From positions 1 to 12,737 of the forward strand of contig CAJASG010000415.1 in the NCBI GenBank assembly GCA_903944555.1: DNA of 12,737 nt, read 5' to 3'. This stretch comes from an uncultured beta proteobacterium. GTDB lineage: Bacteria; Pseudomonadota; Gammaproteobacteria; Burkholderiales; Burkholderiaceae_C. Shown here one piece after another: positions 7,940-12,737 of the stretch (positions within the stretch are counted from its first letter, which is position 1; the number at the start of each line of letters is the position of its first letter). The position numbers and the translations under genes were made by a program. The notes under the pieces were generated by a model. That model ran no database searches, was not told the origin of the DNA, and saw only the letters and a list, made by a program, of their open reading frames with translations.

Positions 7940-8728
7940 ATGGGCTTTTTAACTGGCAAGAAGTTGTTGATCACGGGCGTACTGTCCAACCGTTCGATTG
8001 CCTATGGCATCGCCAGGTCATGCCACCAGCAGGGCGCTGAACTGGCTTTTAGCTACGTGGGCGAGCGGTTCAAGGAACGTATTACCGAGTTCGCTGCCGA
8101 CTTTGATTCCAAATTGATTTTTGATTGCGATGTGGGTGACGATGCCCAAATCGAGAAACTGTTTACCGATCTGGCCACCCACTGGCCCAAATTCGACGGC
8201 TTTGTACACAGTATTGGCTACGCACCGCGCGAAGCCATTGCCGGCAATTTTCTGGACGGCCTGACGCGCGAGAACTTCCGCATTGCACACGACATCAGCG
8301 CCTACAGCTTCCCGGCCATGGCCAAGGCAGCCCTGCCCTACCTGAATGACAAATCGTCCTTGCTGACGCTGACCTACCTGGGCGGCGTGCGCGTGGTGCC
8401 GAGCTACAACACCATGGGCCTGGCCAAGGCGTCTTTGGAGTCTTCGGTGCGCTACCTGGCCGAAGCCATTGGCCCACGCGGCATGCGCGTGAATGGCCTG
8501 AGCGCGGGCGCGATCAAAACGCTGGCAGCCAGCGGTATCAAGGATTTTGGTCGCCTGCTGGCCATTTCCGCCAATGCGTCACCCCTGCGCCGCAACGTAA
8601 CGATTGACGAAGTGGGCCATGTGGCCGCGTTCTTGCTGAGCGATCTGGCCTCGGGCATGACCGGGCAGATCTCGTACGTGGACTGTGGCGTCAGCCAAAC
8701 CGCGGTGGCAGTGGTTGAAGCCCCTTAA
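7940..8728 (+). CDS. fabI: Enoyl-[acyl-carrier-protein] reductase (NADH) FabI
   Basis: Cytoplasmic short-chain dehydrogenase that performs the last reduction of each fatty-acid elongation cycle (trans-2-enoyl-ACP to acyl-ACP). The 262-residue length equals the E. coli enzyme and numbering coincides. The catalytic Tyr146, Tyr156 and Lys163 are present in TYLGGVRVVPSYNTMGLAK. The N-terminal GVLSNRSIAYGIA is the FabI version of the glycine-rich cofactor motif. Gly93, Met159 and Phe203, positions where changes give triclosan or diazaborine resistance in E. coli FabI, have the sensitive-type residues, so sensitivity is the expectation (inference). The ATG follows GAGAGGA (7929-7935) by four bases. 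Its stop codon lies inside the left arm of the palindromic repeat 8725-8787. It is divergent from yejA and convergent with the decarboxylase gene. Confidence 0.97.
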   Translation: MGFLTGKKLLITGVLSNRSIAYGIARSCHQQGAELAFSYVGERFKERITEFAADFDSKLIFDCDVGDDAQIEKLFTDLATHWPKFDGFVHSIGYAPREAIAGNFLDGLTRENFRIAHDISAYSFPAMAKAALPYLNDKSSLLTLTYLGGVRVVPSYNTMGLAKASLESSVRYLAEAIGPRGMRVNGLSAGAIKTLAASGIKDFGRLLAISANASPLRRNVTIDEVGHVAAFLLSDLASGMTGQISYVDCGVSQTAVAVVEAP

Positions 8729-8787
8729 TTTGATATAAAAACAGCTGCTAGCCCACGTGGAACGTGCGCAAGCAGCTATCAAATTAA
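8725..8787. repeat. Palindromic (REP-like) repeat between convergent genes
   Basis: An imperfect long hairpin. The outer arms TTAATTTGAT (8725-8734) and ATCAAATTAA (8778-8787) pair perfectly, as do the inner arms AGCTGCT (8743-8749) and AGCAGCT (8771-8777). Near the tip, CACGT (8754-8758) faces ACGTG (8762-8766). An A-rich bulge (8735-8742) lies on one side. The left arm contains the fabI stop codon. It fills most of the 70-bp gap between fabI and the decarboxylase gene, so its RNA would form a hairpin in either direction, although no T-tract follows. From memory this resembles an abundant intergenic repeat of Comamonadaceae. A related copy lies in yejF. Confidence 0.8.
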
Positions 8788-8798
8788 GAGCAAAAGCG

Positions 8799-11087
8799 TT
8801 AGCCCCTGACGCAGTCTGCGTAGTAGTGCATCTTCCCGTCCGCTTCCAGCTCTTCCACAAGGCCGTGGATATCGGTTTCAAAGCCCGGGCACTGTGAGTT
8901 GAACTCGCGGGCAAACTTCAAATAGTCCACAATTTTCTTGTTGAACACCTCCCCCGGGATCAGCAAGGGAATGCCCGGTGGGTAGGGCGTGACCAAGCCC
9001 ACAGTGACACGGCCTTCCAGGTTGTCAATCTCAACACGCTCGGTTTTACGCAACGCAATGTGCGCATAGGCATCGCTCGGCTTCATGGCCGGTGCCAAAT
9101 CACTCAAGTACATTTCGGTCGTCAAGCGTGCAATGTCGTACTTGGCGTAGAGCTGGTGGACGTGCTGGCACAGGTCGGCCAAGCCCATTTTTTCGTATTT
9201 GGGGTACTTTTGGCAGAACTCGGGCAGGATGCGCCACATGGGCTGGTTCTTGGCGTAGTCGTCCTTGAACTGCTGCAAAGCGGTCAACATGCTATTCCAA
9301 CGGCCCTTGGTGATGCCGATGGTGAACATGATGAAGAAGCTGTACAGGCCGGTTTTCTCCACCACCACACCGTGCTCGGCCAGGAACTTGGTGACGATGC
9401 TGGCCGGAATACCGGTCTTGGCGAACTTGCCGTTCAAGTCCATGCCCGGCGTCACAATGGTCGACTTGATGGGATCGAGCATATTGAAGCCGGTGGCCAT
9501 CTTGCCAAAACCATGCCAGTTCACACCGGCCTTGGCTTTGGCCGATTCGCCCTTAATGATCCAGTCATCGGCCCGGCCAATGCCTTCTTCCACCAGCTTG
9601 TCCGGTCCCCAGACCTTAAACCACCAGTCGGCGCCGTACTCTTCATCGACCTTGCGCATGGCGCGGCGGAAGTCCAGCGCTTCGGCAATGCTTTCCTCGA
9701 CCAGCGCGGTGCCACCGGGTGGCTCCATCATGGCCGCCGCCACGTCGCAGCTGGCAATGATGCTGTACTGCGGGGAGGTCGAGGTGTGCATCAGGTACGC
9801 TTCGTTGAACAGGTGTTTGTCCAGCTTGACGGTTTGTGAATCCTGCACCAGTACGTGGCTGGCCTGGCTGATGCCGGCCAGCAGTTTGTGGATCGACTGC
9901 GTGGCAAACACCATGGCGTGTTTGGGGCGGGCCCGGTTTTTGCCCATGGAGTGGTAGGTGCCATAAAACGGGTGGAACGCCGCATGGGGCAGCCAGGCCT
10001 CGTCAAAGTGGATGTTTTCCACGTAGCCGTCCAACATGCCTTTGACGGTTTCGGTGTTGTACAACACGCCGTCGTAGGTGGACTGTGTCAGGGTCAACAC
10101 GCGGGGTTTGATCTTGCTGGCATCCACGCCTTGCAGGTGCTCCCGAATCAAGGGGTTGGCCATGATCTTCGCCTTGATGGCGGCAGGCTCGAATTCGCTC
10201 TTCGGGATCGGCCCAATGATGCCGAAGTGGTTGCGCGTGGGCTTCAAAAACACGGGGATTGCCCCGGTCATGATGATGGCGTGCAGGATGGACACGTGGC
10301 AGTTGCGGTCCACCACCACCACGTCATTGGGCGCCACCGTGTGGTGCCACACCATCTTGTTGCTGGTGCTGGTGCCGTTGGTCACAAAGAAGCAATGGTC
10401 GGCGTTAAAAATACGGGCAGCATTGCGCTCGGAGGCCGCCACCGGGCCGGTGTGGTCCAGCAATTGGCCCAGTTCTTCGACCGCGTTGCAAACGTCGGCA
10501 CGCAGCATGTTTTCACCAAAAAACTGGTGGAACATTTGCCCGACCGGGCTTTTCAGAAACGCGACGCCACCGGAGTGGCCCGGGCAGTGCCAGGAGTAGG
10601 AACCGTCTTCGGCATAGTCCAACAGCGCCTTGAAGAACGGCGGCTGCACGCCTTCCAGGTAGCTTTTGGCTTCGCGGATGATGTGGCGCGCCACAAACTC
10701 CGGCGTGTCTTCGAACATGTGAATGAAGCCATGCAATTCGCGCAGGATGTCGTTGGGGATGTGGCGCGAAGTTTTGGTCTCACCGTACACGTAGATGGGT
10801 ACATCCAGATTCTTGCGGCGCACCTCTTCGATGAAATGGCGCAAGTTCAGCACCGCAGGGTCCAGATCGGGCCCGGGCGTGAATTCCTCATCATCGATCG
10901 ACAAGATGAAGGCACTGGCACGGCTCTGTTGCTGCGCAAACTGGCTCAGATCACCGTAGCTGGTGACGCCCAACACCTCAAAACCCTCAGACTCAATGGC
11001 CTGCGCCAAAGCACGAATCCCCAAGCCTGAAGTATTTTCAGACCGGAAATCTTCGTCAATGATGATGATGGGGAAACGAAACTTCAT
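8799..11087 (-). CDS. Basic amino acid (Arg/Lys/Orn) decarboxylase, PLP-dependent
   Basis: Fold-type I PLP decarboxylase of the Orn/Lys/Arg class; it removes CO2 from a basic amino acid to give a diamine or agmatine, consuming a proton. The 762 residues comprise an N-terminal flavodoxin-like wing domain (1-130, starting FPIIIIDEDF), the PLP core and a C-terminal domain. In the core, TNGTSTSNK (236-244) forms the phosphate site, His264 in DRNCHVSI stacks on the cofactor, FDEAW (361-365) carries the pyridine-binding Asp362, and Lys401 in QSIHKLLAG forms the Schiff base. PTRNHFGIIGPI and the C-terminal TPYPPGIPLLIPGE resemble AdiA most, but substrate cannot be assigned. The start is the ATG at 11087, with TGGAG seven bases upstream; a longer in-frame start at 11267 would overlap the divergent NfeD gene and lacks support. 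No antiporter gene (AdiC/CadB type) is adjacent, so a polyamine or regulatory role is as likely as acid resistance. Confidence 0.92.
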   Translation of the reverse strand: MKFRFPIIIIDEDFRSENTSGLGIRALAQAIESEGFEVLGVTSYGDLSQFAQQQSRASAFILSIDDEEFTPGPDLDPAVLNLRHFIEEVRRKNLDVPIYVYGETKTSRHIPNDILRELHGFIHMFEDTPEFVARHIIREAKSYLEGVQPPFFKALLDYAEDGSYSWHCPGHSGGVAFLKSPVGQMFHQFFGENMLRADVCNAVEELGQLLDHTGPVAASERNAARIFNADHCFFVTNGTSTSNKMVWHHTVAPNDVVVVDRNCHVSILHAIIMTGAIPVFLKPTRNHFGIIGPIPKSEFEPAAIKAKIMANPLIREHLQGVDASKIKPRVLTLTQSTYDGVLYNTETVKGMLDGYVENIHFDEAWLPHAAFHPFYGTYHSMGKNRARPKHAMVFATQSIHKLLAGISQASHVLVQDSQTVKLDKHLFNEAYLMHTSTSPQYSIIASCDVAAAMMEPPGGTALVEESIAEALDFRRAMRKVDEEYGADWWFKVWGPDKLVEEGIGRADDWIIKGESAKAKAGVNWHGFGKMATGFNMLDPIKSTIVTPGMDLNGKFAKTGIPASIVTKFLAEHGVVVEKTGLYSFFIMFTIGITKGRWNSMLTALQQFKDDYAKNQPMWRILPEFCQKYPKYEKMGLADLCQHVHQLYAKYDIARLTTEMYLSDLAPAMKPSDAYAHIALRKTERVEIDNLEGRVTVGLVTPYPPGIPLLIPGEVFNKKIVDYLKFAREFNSQCPGFETDIHGLVEELEADGKMHYYADCVRG

Positions 11088-11094
11088 CGGATAA

Positions 11095-11099
11095 CTCCA
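11095..11099 (-). promoter_or_regulatory. Ribosome binding site fixing the decarboxylase start
   Basis: On the minus strand TGGAG ends seven bases before the ATG at 11087. This selects that start over the upstream in-frame ATG at 11267, which lies 180 bases further upstream inside the divergent gene. Confidence 0.75.
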
Positions 11100-11131
11100 G
11101 CAAGGTGCCAAAAAACAAGAAAACAGGCGCG

Positions 11132-11157
11132 AAGTGTAAGGACTAATTAAGTCACTT
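11132..11157. other. Inverted repeat in the divergent promoter region
   Basis: AAGTG (11132-11136) is mirrored by CACTT (11153-11157), and inside it GACT (11141-11144) is mirrored by AGTC (11150-11153) around an AATTA centre. It lies in the 131-bp gap between the divergent decarboxylase and NfeD genes, where both promoters must be. It could be a regulator binding site or part of a transcript leader. No T-tract is present, so it is not a terminator. Confidence 0.35.
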
Positions 11158-11177
11158 CCCTTGCGGCAACATCCTTT

Positions 11178-11194
11178 TGCCACAAAATGTGGCA
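11178..11194. promoter_or_regulatory. Candidate operator: perfect dyad upstream of the NfeD gene
   Basis: TGCCACA and TGTGGCA form perfect 7-bp arms around a central AAA, 24 bases before the NfeD start codon and 90 bases before the decarboxylase start on the other strand. The 17-bp size and spacing suit a dimeric DNA-binding protein; no T-tract follows, so a terminator is unlikely. I recognise no specific regulator consensus. Promoter hexamers in this gap are too weak to call: the best, TTGCGG at 11161 with CAAAAT at 11183, overlaps the dyad. Confidence 0.4.
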
Positions 11195-11208
11195 TGAGCG
11201 ACACATTT

Positions 11209-11216
11209 AAAGGTGA
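11209..11216 (+). promoter_or_regulatory. Ribosome binding site fixing the NfeD start
   Basis: AAAGGTGA is a strong Shine-Dalgarno match just before the ATG at 11219. It contains an in-frame GTG (11213) that a gene caller could mistake for the start; the GTG is part of the binding site itself. Confidence 0.75.
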
Positions 11217-11218
11217 AT

Positions 11219-11644
11219 ATGACTGAATCAACGTTTTGGTGGGTCTTGGCTGGCGCCACGGTGGCATTGGAGTTGGTAACTGGCACGTTTTACTTACTCA
11301 TGATCTCGACAGGCTTGATTGCCGCAGCAGTTTCGGTCTATTTCGGCGCGGGCATTGCCGTTCAACTGGTAGTGGCCGCCGTGGTCAGCGGAGGCTCGGT
11401 GGTTGCGTGGCGCAGTTACAGGCTCCGTGTACCGGCCGTACTACCCGCCAAGGCAAACCCAGACGTGAATCTGGATGTAGGTGAGACGGTCCATGTAGAT
11501 GCATGGGATGCGGAGGGCAATAGCTCGGTGAAGTACCGTGGTGCGAGCTGGAGCGCGTCACTCGTCCCCGGGTCTTCCCCTTCAGCAGGGCTCTACCAAA
11601 TCGTGGAGGTCGTGGGCAGCCGACTGGTCGTCAAGAAAGTGTAA
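11219..11644 (+). CDS. NfeD-family membrane protein (short form)
   Basis: A 141-residue protein of the short NfeD class. Two or three membrane helices occupy residues 5-66 (WWVLAGATVALELVTGTFYL, then LIAAAVSVYFGAGIAVQLVV and a third short segment). A soluble C-terminal domain (about 80-141, starting DVGETVHVDAW and ending GSRLVVKKV) fits the OB-like beta-barrel of NfeD proteins. It lacks the N-terminal ClpP-like protease domain of long NfeD. The family is repeatedly found next to SPFH proteins and is thought to help assemble or anchor them at the membrane; the exact function is unknown. It lies 67 bp upstream of the QmcA-type gene and is presumably cotranscribed with it; E. coli has the corresponding pair ybbJ-qmcA. 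The strong Shine-Dalgarno AAAGGTGA supports the ATG at 11219. Confidence 0.9.
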   Translation: MTESTFWWVLAGATVALELVTGTFYLLMISTGLIAAAVSVYFGAGIAVQLVVAAVVSGGSVVAWRSYRLRVPAVLPAKANPDVNLDVGETVHVDAWDAEGNSSVKYRGASWSASLVPGSSPSAGLYQIVEVVGSRLVVKKV

Positions 11645-11657
11645 AAAATACGAGGCG

Positions 11658-11667
11658 TGAGCGCTCA
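11658..11667. other. Perfect 10-bp palindrome between NfeD and SPFH genes
   Basis: TGAGCGCTCA is its own reverse complement and lies in the 67-bp spacer between the two genes. It may be a small RNA hairpin or a binding site, or chance. The rest of the spacer holds only the downstream ribosome binding site. Confidence 0.25.
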
Positions 11668-11711
11668 GCGTTTAACGGCATGGATACAACTCAAAGTAAC
11701 TGGAGAAACTA

Positions 11712-12620
11712 ATGGAATTTGCAATCATCCTTTTCGTGATCGCTGCGATCTTTATCACGCAGTCGGTCAAGGTCGTGCCCCAGCAGCACGCCTGGGTCGT
11801 GGAGCGACTTGGTAAATACAACGGGACCCTGACACCCGGTTTGAATTTTTTAATGCCTTTCGTGGACAAAGTGGCCTACAAACACGTGTTGAAGGAGATT
11901 CCCCTGGACATTGCCAGCCAGGTCTGCATTACGCGCGACAACACCCAATTGCAGGTCGATGGGATTCTGTACTTCCAAGTGACCGACGCCATGCGTGCCA
12001 GCTATGGGTCTTCCAACTTCATCATTGCCATCTCCCAATTGGCGCAAACCTCGCTGCGCTCGGTGATTGGCAAACTGGAACTGGACAAAACATTTGAAGA
12101 GCGGGACATCATCAACGCCCAGGTGGTTGCAGCCATCGACGAAGCCGCCCTGAACTGGGGGGTGAAGGTGCTGCGCTACGAAATCAAGGACTTGACCCCG
12201 CCCAAAGAAATCTTGCACGCCATGCAGCAGCAAATTACCGCAGAGCGCGAAAAACGCGCGCTGATCGCAGCCTCGGAAGGGCGTCGCCAGGAGCAAATCA
12301 ACATCGCAACCGGTGAGCGAGAGGCATTCATTGCCAGATCCGAGGGTGAAAAACAAGCCGTAATCAACAAGGCCCAGGGCGATGCCCAATCCATCACCGC
12401 CGTTGCGGAAGCAACTGCACAGGCCATCGAGCGCATTGCATCCGCCATACGCCAGCCGGGGGGCGCTGAGGCGGTGCAGCTTAAAGTGGCCGAAAAAGCC
12501 GTTGACGCCTACTCCAAAGTGGCGGCAGATGCCACCACCACCCTGATCGTGCCCAGCAACATGACCGAAGTTTCGGCATTGATCGCATCAGCCATGAAAA
12601 TGGTGCAGACCACAAAGTAA
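11712..12620 (+). CDS. qmcA: SPFH/stomatin-like membrane protein, QmcA type
   Basis: A 302-residue SPFH (stomatin/prohibitin/flotillin/HflK) protein close in length to E. coli QmcA (about 305). It has an N-terminal membrane anchor (about 1-18, MEFAIILFVIAAIFITQSVK), then the SPFH domain beginning VVPQQHAWVVERLGKYNGTL. The typical ITRDNTQLQVDGILYFQV segment follows, then FEERDIINAQV and a conserved LTPPKEILHAM. The alanine/glutamate-rich coiled coil (about 185-245, repeats such as EREKRALIAASEG) mediates oligomerisation. Such proteins form large membrane rings or cages; QmcA in E. coli is linked to the FtsH protease system. The start ATG follows GGAGA by five bases. The gene is downstream partner of the NfeD protein and ends at a strong terminator. 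No protease gene is adjacent. Confidence 0.94.
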   Translation: MEFAIILFVIAAIFITQSVKVVPQQHAWVVERLGKYNGTLTPGLNFLMPFVDKVAYKHVLKEIPLDIASQVCITRDNTQLQVDGILYFQVTDAMRASYGSSNFIIAISQLAQTSLRSVIGKLELDKTFEERDIINAQVVAAIDEAALNWGVKVLRYEIKDLTPPKEILHAMQQQITAEREKRALIAASEGRRQEQINIATGEREAFIARSEGEKQAVINKAQGDAQSITAVAEATAQAIERIASAIRQPGGAEAVQLKVAEKAVDAYSKVAADATTTLIVPSNMTEVSALIASAMKMVQTTK

Positions 12621-12630
12621 ACGGACAACA

Positions 12631-12664
12631 AAAAACCCTGCAACGTCGCCGTTGCAGGGTTTTT
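12631..12664. terminator. Bidirectional intrinsic terminator
   Basis: A perfect 14-bp stem pairs AAAAACCCTGCAAC (12631-12644) with GTTGCAGGGTTTTT (12651-12664), with a 6-base loop. Reading rightward the stem ends in TTTTT followed by ATTTT; reading leftward it ends in six T residues. It can therefore terminate the SPFH transcript (plus strand) and the tRNA-Ser transcript (minus strand). Confidence 0.93.
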
Positions 12665-12670
12665 ATTTTC

Positions 12671-12737
12671 TGGCGGATCAGGCGGGATTCGAACCCGCGG
12701 AGGGTTTGACCCCTCGCACGCTTTCCAGGCGTGTGAC
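12671..12737 (-). tRNA. tRNA-Ser (anticodon GGA), 3' part only
   Basis: On the minus strand the sequence ends in an encoded CCA (plus 12671-12673) preceded by discriminator G, as in serine tRNAs. The T arm GCGGGTTCGAATCCCGC is perfect, and the long variable arm (GAGGG paired with CCCTC) marks a class II tRNA. The anticodon stem CACGC/GCGTG encloses CTGGAAA, giving anticodon GGA (plus 12724-12726), which reads UCC and UCU. The D arm and 5' acceptor strand lie beyond the right edge. Confidence 0.95.

Noticed and set aside
6088..7989. Longer yejA reading frame starting at 7989, overlapping the fabI 5' end on the other strand
   Set aside because: The extra 31 residues would place charged sequence before an obvious signal peptide; the ATG at 7896 gives a normal secreted protein.
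9855..11030. 391-codon open frame on the plus strand
   Set aside because: It lies fully opposite the decarboxylase gene and its protein is histidine/valine/glycine-rich with no domain, the usual shadow of a GC-biased gene.
11213..11218. GTG start for the NfeD gene two codons upstream
   Set aside because: This GTG is part of the Shine-Dalgarno sequence AAAGGTGA for the ATG at 11219.
8799..11267. Longer decarboxylase frame starting at 11267
   Set aside because: It would add 60 cysteine/proline-rich residues unrelated to the family and overlap the NfeD gene; the ATG at 11087 has a good ribosome binding site and the conserved FPIIIIDED start.
1..12737. CRISPR arrays, insertion sequences, prophage or toxin-antitoxin genes
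   Set aside because: I saw no regularly spaced direct repeats, no transposase or integrase motifs, and no gap large enough to hold such modules; all gaps between genes are below 135 bp.

Overview
The window looks like a chromosomal core region of a betaproteobacterium, probably Burkholderiales/Comamonadaceae (Rhodoferax- or Polaromonas-like). This placement rests on the style of the NusA, RimP, FabI and YejABEF proteins, the moderately GC-rich coding sequence, and a short palindromic repeat that I recall as typical of that family. No database search was possible, so the genus is an inference. I see no phage, transposase, CRISPR array or toxin-antitoxin pair, and almost every base is accounted for by ordinary genes.

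Layout, left to right. (1) 1-2295, minus strand: the conserved rimP-nusA-infB transcription/translation operon (ribosome maturation factor, transcription elongation/termination factor, and the first 37 codons of IF-2). Its short leader contains a strong intrinsic terminator (2327-2358). The same hairpin also lies downstream of the next operon, so it may both end yej transcription and attenuate rimP-nusA-infB. (2) 2418-7896, minus strand: yejA-yejB-yejE-yejF, a complete peptide ABC importer of the microcin C/oligopeptide type (periplasmic binding protein, two permeases, double ATPase). The genes are nearly contiguous or overlapping. (3) 7940-8728, plus strand: fabI, enoyl-ACP reductase, divergent from yejA with only 43 bp between them. 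(4) 8799-11087, minus strand: a large PLP-dependent basic amino acid decarboxylase of the AdiA/LdcA type, convergent with fabI. (5) 11219-12620, plus strand: a short NfeD-family membrane protein followed by a QmcA-type SPFH/stomatin protein, a recurrent two-gene membrane module. (6) 12631-12664: a terminator able to work in both directions. (7) 12671-12737, minus strand: the 3' part of tRNA-Ser(GGA), cut by the window edge.

The most interesting non-genic signals are two. The first is the terminator hairpin trapped inside the rimP leader, a possible NusA-responsive attenuator. The second is a short palindromic repeat present twice: as a full hairpin overlapping the fabI stop codon (8725-8787), and as a 44-bp related copy inside the yejF reading frame (3610-3653), where it is translated in frame. 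I did not find convincing evidence of a new multi-gene system.
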